Shown here piece after piece: positions 52,764-62,074 of a stretch of 64,000 nt of DNA (position 1 is its first letter; every line of letters starts with the position of its first letter). The DNA comes from Bradyrhizobium sp. BR13661 (GTDB lineage Bacteria; Pseudomonadota; Alphaproteobacteria; Rhizobiales; Xanthobacteraceae): positions 47,088 to 111,087 of the forward strand of contig NZ_JARXWB010000027.1 in the NCBI RefSeq assembly GCF_029892425.1, written 5' to 3'. The translations under genes and the position numbers were made by a program. The notes beneath the pieces were generated by a model. That model searched no databases. It saw nothing but the letters and a program-made list of their open reading frames with translations, and was not told the origin of the DNA.

Positions 52764-53987
52764 CTAGGACGCTGCCCGCGAGGCATCCGCCGACAGCCGC
52801 CCCAGCAGCGACCGTGCCGTATCCGACGGCGACAGCGAATCCACTGATACCACGGGGTCGCTGCGCATCTCATGCTTGCCGTTCGAGGTGTGCCTCATCA
52901 CTGCGGACAAACGCCGCGCGATCATATGCGCCGTTCGGAAATCCGTCTCGGCGAACACCACGATCACCGAGCCGTCCTTCTGCGCGGCGCCAAAGTCCAT
53001 CTGCCGCATCAGGCGGCTGAGAATGCGCGCGGCATCGAGCTGCGCGCGGGGATTACCGGGGTCGAAGGCGAAGCGCGCGACCGACAGGCCGCCGCCGCGG
53101 GCGAGCGTCTGCTCCACGGCCTTGGAAAAATCGCGGGCGAAGGCTTCCACCGTGAGCAGGCCGCTGCGCGGATCGAGCCAGCCGCCGGCGTCGATCGAGC
53201 GCAGCGTGCGGCTGAGTTGCGCTTCCATCGCGTGCTGGCGGATCAAGGGTAGCGCGTTCGCCGCGACCTTGGCGGGCTCGCCTGCGATCAGCTCGAGATT
53301 GGGCAGGTCGTAGCTCTGGGTGAGCTGGTGCGCGGTGACGACCACGGGCAGGTTGCGGAAGCGGGTGTCCTCGGCGAGCACCGTAAGGAAGGCATCGGTG
53401 ACGCGGGGTGTAAAACCGTCGGAGAGCACGACGCCGTCGATGTCGCGGGTGTTGAGATGTTTTGCCGCTGCCTCGATCGAAAGCGCGCCGACGACGCCGG
53501 TGCGCTCGCCGAGTTTGACGGACAGCGCAGGGTAGGCGGCGCCGCGACCGATCAGGAGCACGATGGCATCGCGCACCGGATCGCTCTCCGGCAGCGCGAC
53601 CTTTACCTCCGGCAGACGGCGCAGCACGGTGGCATGCAGCGTGCGGACGCGGATGGCGGCGCGCAGGCGCGCGATCAGGCGTTCGGCGGAATCGCCGCGC
53701 ATTGAGAACGGCAGTGCGTTGTGAGGCAGTGAGCTCTGCGCATCGAGCGCGACCAGCGGCAGGTAAAGCGGCTGATCGGCGATCTTCTTTGCGAGGAGCG
53801 GCATATGCTGCTCGTGTCCGCTGGACATCGCGGCAAGCACGGCCGCCGGCTGCACCTCTTCGACGGCGCGCGCGGCGCTCGCCCAATCGCTGTCGACGAC
53901 CGGGAAGAGACGGGCCTCGTCAAACGCCGCGATGAAGGCGGGGCGTTCGGCATTGGATACAAACAGGATCGGGCCCGCCTGGGACAT
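52764..53987 (-). CDS. Degenerate GGDEF/receiver-type signalling protein
   Basis: A 407-residue protein with two response-regulator-like modules at about 5-115 and 135-255. Neither shows a convincing phosphoacceptor; the first reads AAVLAAMSSG where the Asp strand should be. The C-terminal region starts DPRSGLLTVEAFARDF, as diguanylate cyclase domains do, and has AARILSRLMRQMDFGAAQKD before VIVVFAETDF. The GGDEF signature loop is therefore replaced, and cyclase activity is not expected. It might bind a partner or nucleotide without catalysis. It lies upstream of no obvious c-di-GMP gene. Confidence 0.7.
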   Translation of the reverse strand: MSQAGPILFVSNAERPAFIAAFDEARLFPVVDSDWASAARAVEEVQPAAVLAAMSSGHEQHMPLLAKKIADQPLYLPLVALDAQSSLPHNALPFSMRGDSAERLIARLRAAIRVRTLHATVLRRLPEVKVALPESDPVRDAIVLLIGRGAAYPALSVKLGERTGVVGALSIEAAAKHLNTRDIDGVVLSDGFTPRVTDAFLTVLAEDTRFRNLPVVVTAHQLTQSYDLPNLELIAGEPAKVAANALPLIRQHAMEAQLSRTLRSIDAGGWLDPRSGLLTVEAFARDFSKAVEQTLARGGGLSVARFAFDPGNPRAQLDAARILSRLMRQMDFGAAQKDGSVIVVFAETDFRTAHMIARRLSAVMRHTSNGKHEMRSDPVVSVDSLSPSDTARSLLGRLSADASRAAS

Positions 53988-54071
53988 TCAACGACTCTGA
54001 TCACGCAATCGATGCTCGCAATCTAGTCTCGCCGCCTTAATGCAGCGTCAATGCTTCAGGCAAAACTGTGC

Positions 54072-55607
54072 CTAGGCCGGCCCGCTGCGGTCCCGAAAAG
54101 CCTCGACCATCAGGGGGTTAAGGCCGAGTTCGCTGAGCGCCTCGCGGGCGCGGGCGTTGTCCTGGGCCCGGCCTGCCAGCCGATGGCCCGAGAGCCGGTC
54201 GGGCAAGGCGGTAAGCAGCGCGCCCTGGCCGAGCCGCCGCGCCCATTCCTGCAGGTCGTTGGAGAGGAAGCGGTAGCCACCCACGGCCATGATGCCTGAT
54301 GGCGGTGCGGTGATACAGATGGCGCCGCTGGCGCGGTCGATCCGTGCGGCATAGCCGGTGTCGACATAGTCGCGCGGCGGCTGCGCCGTCAGCGTCTCGC
54401 CGACCGGCTGCGGCGGCGCGTAGGCTGCGATTGGCACCATCGGGCCGCGCAGGCCCAGCGTGCCCTTAGGGGTCAGCAGGATATCGCCTGCGATCGAGGA
54501 GCCGGATTGCTCGCGGGGCGCGCCGTGTGGCCCGGGCATCACCGCGACCGGAACGCCGTCCTCGCCGCGCCGGGCGCCGAACAGGCCGGCCTCGCCGAAC
54601 AGATAGACGTCCGTCAACGGCGCATGCGGCGCGATCCAGGCTTCGCTCGCCGCCACCTGCTCCGGCGCACGCCAGAGCCCGATGACGTTGCGCAAGGTCG
54701 GCATCCGCGCCGCCAGACCGGAATCGCCGAGCCGCAGAGCAAGCTGCGCCGGTGCGATCAGCACGTCGCATGCGTGCTCGTTGATCTGCTGCTCCAGCAC
54801 CTCGCTCTCGAACGGATGATGCAGCGCCAGCGTGCCGCCGCAGAGCAGCCACACCGCCAGCGAGGAAGCGAGGCCTGCGAACGACATCGGCGCGAACGCG
54901 GCCATCACGGTCGCGCCCTGCTGGATGTCGGCTTCCAGCGACATCGCCAGCCCGCCCGCGATCAGGCTGAAATGCGGCCGCGGCACTGGGCGAAAACCCT
55001 CGGCCGTGACGTCGAAGGAGATCATCGCCGCCTTGCGGCCGTCCTGGATCACGGCGCGCGTGGCGCCGGGTGGGCGCGCCAGCACCTCGTCGAGCGAGGC
55101 CATGCCCTCGGGCAGATCGGCCCCAAAGCCGAAGACATGGCGGATCGAGAACGCCTCGGCGGCTGCATGCATGGCAAGATCGGCATAGCTGACGCTGTCG
55201 ACCTTGCTCATGGTGACGATCGCGCGCGCCGCGGTACGATTGAGCGCAGCCGCAAGTTCGGCCTGCCGCCACAGCAGCGGCAGCACCGCGACCACGAGGC
55301 CGGCGCGATGGGCGGCGAGTACCGTCAGCACGAACTCGACCGTCGCCGGCAGCTGGATCGCGATCACTGAATTGGCCGGCAGGCCCGATTCGACGAAATG
55401 CGCCGACAGTGCCTCGATGGCGGTGTCGACCTCGGCGTAAGTCATCCGCCGCGGCTGGTGGCCGGTGACGCGGGATTTGTTGAGGGGGTCGAGCAGGGCG
55501 GCTGCGTGCGGCTGCCGCATCAGCGTCCGCTGGAACAGCGTGTCGAGCGTCGGCGATACGGCTGGCTGGTTCACGGCGTCACTTCGCTGGACTGGCTTGA
55601 GGCTCAC
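54072..55607 (-). CDS. Acyl-CoA-synthetase-like (ANL) protein with degenerate active site
   Basis: This 511-residue protein has the fold pattern of AMP-dependent synthetases in its N-terminal half (MTYAEVDTAIEALSAHFVES, then IQLPATVEFVLTVLAAHRAG). Key motifs are missing. The nucleotide P-loop reads ISFDVTAEGFRPVPR (about 196-210) where a Ser/Thr/Gly-rich loop with PKG is expected. The YGxTE motif is LFGEAGLFG, and no catalytic lysine is visible near the C-terminus. VDTGYAARID keeps the hinge-side TGD-like element. It may be an inactive paralogue or a binding protein. It overlaps the solute-binding protein gene by 29 nt. Confidence 0.75.
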   Translation of the reverse strand: MSLKPVQRSDAVNQPAVSPTLDTLFQRTLMRQPHAAALLDPLNKSRVTGHQPRRMTYAEVDTAIEALSAHFVESGLPANSVIAIQLPATVEFVLTVLAAHRAGLVVAVLPLLWRQAELAAALNRTAARAIVTMSKVDSVSYADLAMHAAAEAFSIRHVFGFGADLPEGMASLDEVLARPPGATRAVIQDGRKAAMISFDVTAEGFRPVPRPHFSLIAGGLAMSLEADIQQGATVMAAFAPMSFAGLASSLAVWLLCGGTLALHHPFESEVLEQQINEHACDVLIAPAQLALRLGDSGLAARMPTLRNVIGLWRAPEQVAASEAWIAPHAPLTDVYLFGEAGLFGARRGEDGVPVAVMPGPHGAPREQSGSSIAGDILLTPKGTLGLRGPMVPIAAYAPPQPVGETLTAQPPRDYVDTGYAARIDRASGAICITAPPSGIMAVGGYRFLSNDLQEWARRLGQGALLTALPDRLSGHRLAGRAQDNARAREALSELGLNPLMVEAFRDRSGPA

Positions 55608-57444
55608 CCTTCGACCACCAGGTCTCCGGCAGGTAGCCGGACAGCGCGGTGGTCGATGGTCGTTCTATCCGATTCCACCGCGCGATCCATTGCTCGGATA
55701 CGTTAAACAGGGGGATTGTGTAGAAGCCGGCGATCAGGGAACGGTCCAGCGCCCGCACAGCGGCGACGAAATCCGTATGATCACGGGCCTCCAGCAGCGC
55801 CTTGATCATGGCGTCGACCGCGGGGTCCTTGGCGCCCATGTAGTTGCGGGTGCCCGGACTATCCGCGGCCGCGCTCCCCCAATAGAAATACTGCTCGTTG
55901 CCGGGGGAGAGCGACTGGTCCCAGCGATTCTGGATCATGTCGAACTCGTAGGCCAGCCGACGCTGGTCGAACTGCACGGGATCGACGGAGCGCACGCTCG
56001 GCTCGATGCCGGCGCGTTTGAGGTCGCGCTGGAAGGCGAGCGCAATGCGCTCCTGGTCGCGGGTCGTCACCAGCATTTCGAAGGTGAAGGGCGCCTTGGT
56101 CACGCGGTTGCGCAGCACGGTGCCGTCGAGATCGTAGCCGGCATCCGACAACAGCTTCAGCGCCGCGCGCAGCGTGTTGCGATCACGCCCCGAGCCGTCG
56201 GTGACGGGCAGCCGGTAGCTGCCATCCATGATGTATTCAGGGATCTGGGCAGCAAACGGTTTGAGCAGCTCGCGCTCGCGCGCATCTGCGGGGCGCGCAT
56301 AGGCCGACAGGTCGGAGCCCGCAAAGTAACCGGCGACGCGCGAATAGAGCGAGAAGAAATAGTTGCGGTTGACCAGCTCGAAGTCGAACAGCAGCGTCAG
56401 CGCCTGGCGCACGCGGATGTCGGCGAATACAGGACGCCTGGTGTTGAACACCAGGAATTCCGAAGGCTGGGGCGTGCCGGGCTTGAAAGTGTCGCGGATC
56501 ACCTCGCCGCTTCTGGCGGCCGGAAAATCGTAGCCATCGTGCCAGCGCAACGGCTCGTTCTCGACGCGGAAATCATAGAGGCCGCGCTTGAAGGCTTCGA
56601 ACTGGCCGTTGGCCTCGCGATAATAGTCCAGCCGGATCTCGTCGAAATTGAACAGCCCGCGATTAACAGGAAGATCGCGGCCCCAATAATCGGGATTGCG
56701 CGAGAGCGTCACGCTGGCACCGGGCTTCACCGCCGTGACGCGGTAGGGACCCGAGGCGATCGGCGCCGATAGCGTCGTCTCCTCGAAGGTCGCGACGTCG
56801 ACCGCGTGCTTCGGCAGGATCGGCATCAGGCCGAGGATCAGCGGCAGCTCGCGGTCATTGGCGCCTGCGAGATCGAAGCGGACGGTGAGGGGATCGGGCG
56901 CTTCGGCCTTGGCGACCTTGGCGTAATATTGCCGGAGGTTGGGTCGGCCATGGTCTCGCAACAGCTGCCAGGAGAACAGCACGTCCTCGGCCTGGACGGG
57001 CTTGCCGTCGGAGAAGCGGGCGCGGGGATCGATGCGGAACGTGACGTAGCTCCGCTCCGCATCGGTCTCGACGGTCTTGGCGAGCAGCCCGTAGAGCGTA
57101 AACGGCTCGTCCTGGCCGCGTGCCAGCAGGCTCTCGACCACGTAGGCGCGGATTGGCTGCACGGCCAACCCCTTCACGATGAACGGATTGAGGCTGTCGA
57201 ACGTGCCGAGGAGGCCCCAGGTCAGCCGGCCGCCCTTGGGGGCGTCCGGATTGGCGTAGGGCATGTGGGTGAAATCGGCCGGCATCGCCGGCTTGCCGTG
57301 CATCGCGATGGCATGCGCTTCCTCGGCTCGACTACCACTCGTCCACAGGCAGAGGGTGAAGGTCGTGAAGGCGAACGCGAGACTGCAAAGGCGGACAAGG
57401 CTGCTGACGCTTGGGCCCTCGCGCAGGCGCTGGAACATGAACAT
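55579..57444 (-). CDS. YejA-like extracellular solute-binding protein (family 5)
   Basis: The start is ATG 57444 (MFMFQRLREG), giving 621 residues with a signal peptide ending near SRAEE (about 40). The body matches large peptide-type binding proteins of ABC importers: HGKPAMPADFTHMPYANPDA, then GGRLTWGLLGTFDSLNPFIV and YVTFRIDPRARFSDGKPV. Late motifs include RNYMGAKDPAVDAMI. The YejA group imports peptides or microcin-like compounds. No permease or ATPase is adjacent; the neighbouring gene is the degenerate ANL protein, which is unusual for this family. Confidence 0.88.
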   Translation of the reverse strand: MFMFQRLREGPSVSSLVRLCSLAFAFTTFTLCLWTSGSRAEEAHAIAMHGKPAMPADFTHMPYANPDAPKGGRLTWGLLGTFDSLNPFIVKGLAVQPIRAYVVESLLARGQDEPFTLYGLLAKTVETDAERSYVTFRIDPRARFSDGKPVQAEDVLFSWQLLRDHGRPNLRQYYAKVAKAEAPDPLTVRFDLAGANDRELPLILGLMPILPKHAVDVATFEETTLSAPIASGPYRVTAVKPGASVTLSRNPDYWGRDLPVNRGLFNFDEIRLDYYREANGQFEAFKRGLYDFRVENEPLRWHDGYDFPAARSGEVIRDTFKPGTPQPSEFLVFNTRRPVFADIRVRQALTLLFDFELVNRNYFFSLYSRVAGYFAGSDLSAYARPADARERELLKPFAAQIPEYIMDGSYRLPVTDGSGRDRNTLRAALKLLSDAGYDLDGTVLRNRVTKAPFTFEMLVTTRDQERIALAFQRDLKRAGIEPSVRSVDPVQFDQRRLAYEFDMIQNRWDQSLSPGNEQYFYWGSAAADSPGTRNYMGAKDPAVDAMIKALLEARDHTDFVAAVRALDRSLIAGFYTIPLFNVSEQWIARWNRIERPSTTALSGYLPETWWSKGEPQASPAK

Positions 57445-57703
57445 TCGGACACGTTGATTCGAGGGCCGCCTGGGTCCGAAGCCTATCACAGGGATTTCAC
57501 CGGGCCCCCGCCTGGATGCAGTCAAAGACACTTGTCGGCATTGATCTTTTCGTCGGCCACGTTAAGAAGGCACGCAATCGCGCAACAGCGCCGAGCCCGT
57601 CACTTATCTGCCTCAATTGACGGGGAGAGAGCCGCACCCAAGGCGGCTTGTTCGGCGTGTCGGAGCGGTTCGGGCACTTCCCGTTCAGAAAGGGTTTTCT
57701 GCA

Positions 57704-58522
57704 ATGAATTTCCGTTATTTGGCCGCGTCCGTCCGGCCGCGCGGGCGAGTTCTCGCCCTGTTGACGGCGACGGCATTGGCCATTCCGTTTGCCGCCGAAG
57801 CCCAGACTCCCGCACCGGCTCCGGGCGCCCCCAAGGCTGCCCCGAAGGCCGCGCCGAAGGCTGCTCCCAAGGCTCCGGCTCCGGCCGCGCCGGCTCCCCA
57901 GGCCCAGCAGGCTCCTCCGGCCCAGCAGGGTGCGCCGGCTGCGCCGGGCGCTCAGCCCGCGGATCAGCAGATCCAGCTGATCTACGCCCCCTGGACCAAG
58001 TTCTGCCTCAAGGGCCAGGACGCCAATGCCAAGCAGGTGTGCTTCACCGGCAAGGATGGTCGCATCGAATCAGGCCAGCCGGTCATCGCCGCTGTCATCA
58101 TCGAGCCGGAAGGCGAGCCGAAGAAGATCCTGCGCGTGACGCTGCCGCTCGGCATGCAGCTCGTGCACGGCACCCGCATCATCGTCGACAACAACGCGCC
58201 GCTGCAGAGCCCGTATGTGATCTGCTTCCAGAACGGCTGCATGTCGGACTACGAGGCGACGGCCGAGCTCATCGCCAACCTGAAGAAGGGCCAGAACCTC
58301 GTGGTTCAGGCGATCAACGCCAACGGCCAGCCGCTGACCCTGCCGCTGCCGCTCGCCGGCGAATTCCAGAAGGCCTATGACGGTCCGCCGACCGATCCGA
58401 AGGTTTTCGAGGAAACCCAGAAGAAGCTGCAGGAAGAGCTGCAGAAGAAGGCCGACGAGCAGCGCAAGAAGCTGGAGCAGCAGGGTGGTGCGCCCGGCGC
58501 AGCTCCGGCCCCCCAGAAGTAA
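57704..58522 (+). CDS. Invasion-associated locus B (IalB) family exported protein
   Basis: The start is ATG 57704, giving 272 residues. A signal peptide ends near AAEAQ (about 33), followed by a low-complexity Ala/Pro/Lys region with repeated APKA units to about residue 85. The IalB-type domain then contains LIYAPWTKFCLKG, VCFTGKDGRIESGQP, LPLGMQLVHGTRIIVD and ICFQNGCMSDYEA, with four cysteines. The end is a helical Lys/Glu/Gln-rich segment. The family is periplasmic or surface-exposed; it was named for a Bartonella entry factor but is common in free-living rhizobia. It ends in a clear bidirectional terminator. Confidence 0.9.
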   Translation: MNFRYLAASVRPRGRVLALLTATALAIPFAAEAQTPAPAPGAPKAAPKAAPKAAPKAPAPAAPAPQAQQAPPAQQGAPAAPGAQPADQQIQLIYAPWTKFCLKGQDANAKQVCFTGKDGRIESGQPVIAAVIIEPEGEPKKILRVTLPLGMQLVHGTRIIVDNNAPLQSPYVICFQNGCMSDYEATAELIANLKKGQNLVVQAINANGQPLTLPLPLAGEFQKAYDGPPTDPKVFEETQKKLQEELQKKADEQRKKLEQQGGAPGAAPAPQK

Positions 58523-58544
58523 TCGGGTTCAAATACCAACATGG

Positions 58545-58572
58545 AAAAGGCGCCCGATCGGGCGCCTTTTTT
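58545..58572 (+). terminator. Bidirectional intrinsic terminator
   Basis: A perfect palindrome (GGCGCCCGATCGGGCGCC, 58549-58566) is flanked by AAAA on the left and six T on the right. It sits between the convergent IalB-like and hspQ genes and should stop transcription from both sides. Confidence 0.9.
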
Positions 58573-58623
58573 GCTGGCCGCTTGGTAGCGACGAAAAACG
58601 TGGAGCCGGAACGGATCGCCTAA

Positions 58624-58956
58624 TTAGTTCAGCGAGGGATTGCGCGGGCGGTAACCGCCATCCTTGTTCTTGATGAAGATCTCGGCCACCTGGGAATGCC
58701 GGATCGGCTCGCCGGACTCGTCGGGCAAGAGGTTCTGCTCGGAGACATAGGCGACGTACTCGGACTCCGCGTTTTCCGCGAGCAGATGGTAGAACGGCTG
58801 ATCCTTGTGGGGCCGCACCTCTTCGGGGATCGACAGCCACCACTCCTCGGTGTTGTTGAATTCCGGATCGATGTCGAAGATCACCCCCCGGAACGAGAAG
58901 ATCCGGTGGCGCACGACCTGTCCGATCTGGAATTTGGCTGTCCGCGCTTTAATCAT
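58624..58956 (-). CDS. hspQ: Heat shock protein HspQ
   Basis: A 110-residue protein matching the HspQ/YccV family: KFQIGQVVRHRIFSFRGVIF, the DIDPEFNNTEEWWLSIPEEV stretch, and PHKDQPFYHLLAEN. In enterobacteria HspQ binds hemimethylated DNA and acts as a specificity factor for the Lon protease. The role here is inferred from family membership. Monocistronic, ending at the shared terminator. Confidence 0.95.
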   Translation of the reverse strand: MIKARTAKFQIGQVVRHRIFSFRGVIFDIDPEFNNTEEWWLSIPEEVRPHKDQPFYHLLAENAESEYVAYVSEQNLLPDESGEPIRHSQVAEIFIKNKDGGYRPRNPSLN

Positions 58957-59063
58957 CCTTCGTCGATAGACCAGGATTGTGGCCGATGCTAGTGGCCTGA
59001 ATTCGGAATTAACCTGCCGTTAAGGGGCGGATAGCCCCCAAGCCTTCAGAAAACGCTTTATCA

Positions 59064-60017
59064 ATGGCCGATATCCTCAATCTGGCGCTACCTTATTTTG
59101 GCTTGATCTTCGTCGGATTCGCCTGCGGAAAGGCCAAGTCCCTGCCGGAATCGGGCCTCGCCTGGATGAACTTCTTCCTGCTCTACGTGTCGCTGCCGGC
59201 GCTGCTGTTTGCAATCATGTCGAAGACGCCGTTCTCGGAGCTGAACAACCCGCCATTCCTGGTCGCGACCACGCTGTCGACGATGGCGGCGTTCACGATC
59301 GCCCTGGTGGCCGGCAAGGTGCTTGGCGGGCTGACGCTGCGTGAAGCGACGCTCGCGGGCCTCTCCGGCGGCTATGGCAATATCGGCTATATGGGGCCGG
59401 GGCTGGCGCTCGCCGTGCTCGGGTCAAAGGCGGCAGCGCCGACCGCGCTGATCTTCTGCTGCGACAGCATCTTCCTGTTCACGATCGTGCCCCTCCTGAT
59501 CGAGCTGTCAGACCGCGACCATCCCTCGATCGCGCACGCCTTCGGCGTGGTGCTGAAACAGATCGTGCTCAACCCGCTGATCATGTCGGCCTGCTTTGGC
59601 GCGGCCGTGGCCGCGCTGCATATCGAGCTGCCAGTCGCGCTCGACCGCACAATCACTTTCCTCCAGAACGCGGCGGCGCCGACCGCGCTGTTCGTGCTCG
59701 GCGTGACCGTGGCACTGCGCCCGTTTGATCGCGTACCCTGGGAAGTGCCTGGTGTGATCGCGGTGAAGCTGCTGATCCACCCGCTCGCGGCGTTTGCCCT
59801 GATGCTGGCGTTCGGTCCGTTCGCACAGCCCTGGGCCGCGACCGCCATCCTGATGGCCTCGCTGCCGCCGGCGCTCAACGTGTTCGTGATCGCGCGGCAA
59901 AACGATGCCTGGATCGAATCCGCATCCGTTGCCGTGCTGCTCGGCACGTTCGCGTCGGTGGTCACGCTGACCAGCGTGATGTGGCTGCTGCAGACGGGGC
60001 GGCTGGTGTTTCCGTAG
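59064..60017 (+). CDS. AEC (auxin efflux carrier) family transporter
   Basis: A 317-residue protein with about ten membrane helices and the AEC family pattern: start ILNLALPYFGLIFVGFACGK, the central GLSGGYGNIGYMGPGLALAV region, and the crossover-like ASLPPALNVFVIARQND near the end. Bacterial AEC members export or import organic acids such as malate or malonate; the substrate is unknown. It stands alone between hspQ and the monooxygenase gene. Confidence 0.92.
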   Translation: MADILNLALPYFGLIFVGFACGKAKSLPESGLAWMNFFLLYVSLPALLFAIMSKTPFSELNNPPFLVATTLSTMAAFTIALVAGKVLGGLTLREATLAGLSGGYGNIGYMGPGLALAVLGSKAAAPTALIFCCDSIFLFTIVPLLIELSDRDHPSIAHAFGVVLKQIVLNPLIMSACFGAAVAALHIELPVALDRTITFLQNAAAPTALFVLGVTVALRPFDRVPWEVPGVIAVKLLIHPLAAFALMLAFGPFAQPWAATAILMASLPPALNVFVIARQNDAWIESASVAVLLGTFASVVTLTSVMWLLQTGRLVFP

Positions 60018-60035
60018 AGGCTACCTGAGCCAAAA

Positions 60036-61220
60036 TTATCTGCGCCACGTCGGCGTCAGGCCTTCGCGCATCGCGAAACGCCGGAGCGGACCAATGGCAC
60101 CCAGCAGGTGCATGCCGATGGCGCGGACTGGCTGCAGCGGCAGGAAGTCGTTGAGCAGCGAGCGGTTGGCGATGTCGATCGCGAAGGTCCGGCTCAGAAT
60201 GTCCGGACGCCGCGCCCGGTCATAGCGTTTGAGCACATCGTCCGCTCCGGGATCCTGGCCCGACGTAATGGCCTCGCCGGCGAGCCGGGCAATGTCCGCC
60301 GCATCCCGCAGGCCGAGGTTGAGGCCCTGGGCGCCGATCGGAGGCACCACATGGGCGGCTTCGCCGACCAGCGCGATCCGGTCGCGCGCAAAGGATTGCG
60401 GCCGTTCGATCGCCAGAGGGAACAGATTGCGACCGGGCTCGACCGTCATCCGGCCGAGGATGGAATGCGACTGCTTCTCGATGGCGGCGGAGAGTTCCTC
60501 GTCGCTTAAGGCCCGCAGCCGTTCGGCCTCGGCGGGGGCCGAAACCCAGACGATGCTGGAGCGGTTGCCGGGCAGGGGCACGAACACGCAGGGACCGTGG
60601 GCCGTATGGAACTCGGTGGAGACGTTCCGGTGCGGCCTGGTGTGGCTGACGTTGAAGGTCAGCGCCGTCTGCGTCAGGTCGCGCCGCGTCACCGCAATGC
60701 CGGCGGCCTCGCGGCACAGCGAATGCCGGCCGTCGGCCCCGACCACCAGTCGCGCGGTCAGGAATTGTCCGGAGGCCGTCCGGATCGCAACATCATCGGC
60801 CTCGATGACGACGTTCTCGGCCTCGTCGTCGAAACGGACAAGGTTGGCAAAATCAGCCGCGCGCGCTTCGAGCGCCAGCATCAGCGAGCGGTTGTCGATG
60901 TTGTAACCGAAGGCATCGAGCGCGATCTCGTGGCAGGAGAACCGGACCTCGGGACTGCGGAACAGCCGGCCGGTATCGTCGACAAGGCGCATGATTTCGA
61001 GTGCGGCCGCCTTGTCCCTGCAATGCGACCAGACGTCGAGGCTCTCCAGGAGATCGATGGAGGCTCCCAGCAGCGCGGTGGTCCTGTTATCGGCATAGGG
61101 CAGCCGCCGCGCCACCAGCGCGGTCCGCGCCCCTCGCTGTGCCAATGCGATTCCGGCGGCAAGGCCTGCCGGTCCACCGCCGATGATGGCTGCGTCAAAG
61201 ATTGTGGTTGCGTCTGTCAT
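60036..61220 (-). CDS. UbiH/COQ6-family FAD-dependent monooxygenase
   Basis: A 394-residue flavoprotein with the N-terminal dinucleotide fold IIGGGPAGLAAGIALAQ, the middle motif GADGRHSLCREAAG and the FAD motif LVGEAAHVVPPIGAQGLNLG, the Ubi-family pattern. It probably hydroxylates the ubiquinone ring during quinone synthesis (UbiH/UbiF/UbiL group). Which ring position it modifies cannot be told from sequence. It is divergent from the pcs gene. Confidence 0.9.
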   Translation of the reverse strand: MTDATTIFDAAIIGGGPAGLAAGIALAQRGARTALVARRLPYADNRTTALLGASIDLLESLDVWSHCRDKAAALEIMRLVDDTGRLFRSPEVRFSCHEIALDAFGYNIDNRSLMLALEARAADFANLVRFDDEAENVVIEADDVAIRTASGQFLTARLVVGADGRHSLCREAAGIAVTRRDLTQTALTFNVSHTRPHRNVSTEFHTAHGPCVFVPLPGNRSSIVWVSAPAEAERLRALSDEELSAAIEKQSHSILGRMTVEPGRNLFPLAIERPQSFARDRIALVGEAAHVVPPIGAQGLNLGLRDAADIARLAGEAITSGQDPGADDVLKRYDRARRPDILSRTFAIDIANRSLLNDFLPLQPVRAIGMHLLGAIGPLRRFAMREGLTPTWRR

Positions 61221-61348
61221 GACAGGACATTTGACACGCCCCGCGGCAAATTCAAGCCCACCTATTTTGCCTGATTTTATGACTGATAGCGGGGCGCAAT
61301 GCCGCGACGGCGGATGTGCAAACCGGTCCCATTCTGGTAGCAGGAGCC

Positions 61349-62074
61349 ATGGATAGCCAAGAGGATTCCCTCAAGCCGAGACCCGCGATCCGTGCCGCGG
61401 CGTTTTCGGTTCACATCTTCACCGCCTTCGGCGCGGCAGTTGCGCTGCTGGCCATGATGGAGGCCGTGCGCGAGCACTGGGCGGCGATGTTCGGATGGCT
61501 GGGCGTTGCCTTGATCATCGACGCCATCGACGGGCCGATTGCGCGTCTGCTCGATGTCAAGACCGTGCAGCCGAACTGGTCGGGCGATGTGCTCGATCTC
61601 GTGGTCGACTTCGTCACCTATGTCTTTGTGCCGGCCTATGCGATCGTGGCGAGCGGGCTGCTGCTGCCGGTCGCAGCGCCCTTGCTCGGGATCGCCATCA
61701 TCGTCACCAGCGCATTGTACTTCGCCGATCTGCGCATGAAAGCGGACGACAATCATTTTCGCGGCTTTCCGGCGCTGTGGAATGCGGCGGCGTTCTATCT
61801 GTTCCTGCTGCACTGGCCGCCGCTGTCGTCGACGCTGCTGGTCGCGGCGCTGGTGGTGCTGACCTTCGTTCCGTTCCATGTGCTGCACCCGGTACGCGTC
61901 GTGCGGCTGCGCTGGCTGACGATGTCGCTGATCGTCGTGTGGGGCGTGCTCGCCTTCTATGCGCTGGAGATGGATTTCCGTGCGGGCACCGGCGTCACCG
62001 TCGCGCTCTGCGCGATCGCGCTCTGGATCGCCTTCAGCGACGCATTGATCCGCCTGGCAAGGTCCTTCGCATGA
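61349..62074 (+). CDS. pcs: Phosphatidylcholine synthase
   Basis: The start is ATG 61349 after GGAG, giving 241 residues. A CDP-alcohol phosphotransferase with the motif DGPIARLLDVK, then GDVLDLVVDFVTYVF with the catalytic Asp residues, and about seven to eight membrane helices. The Pcs enzyme condenses CDP-diacylglycerol with choline to phosphatidylcholine, a lipid that rhizobia need for symbiosis. Features such as ADLRMKADDNHFRGFPALWN fit Pcs rather than Pgs or Pss. The stop overlaps the TerC gene by 4 nt. Confidence 0.93.
   Translation: MDSQEDSLKPRPAIRAAAFSVHIFTAFGAAVALLAMMEAVREHWAAMFGWLGVALIIDAIDGPIARLLDVKTVQPNWSGDVLDLVVDFVTYVFVPAYAIVASGLLLPVAAPLLGIAIIVTSALYFADLRMKADDNHFRGFPALWNAAAFYLFLLHWPPLSSTLLVAALVVLTFVPFHVLHPVRVVRLRWLTMSLIVVWGVLAFYALEMDFRAGTGVTVALCAIALWIAFSDALIRLARSFA

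Noticed and set aside
55465..56772. 435-codon plus-strand frame opposite the solute-binding protein
   Set aside because: Antisense shadow with extreme Arg/Gly/Val composition.
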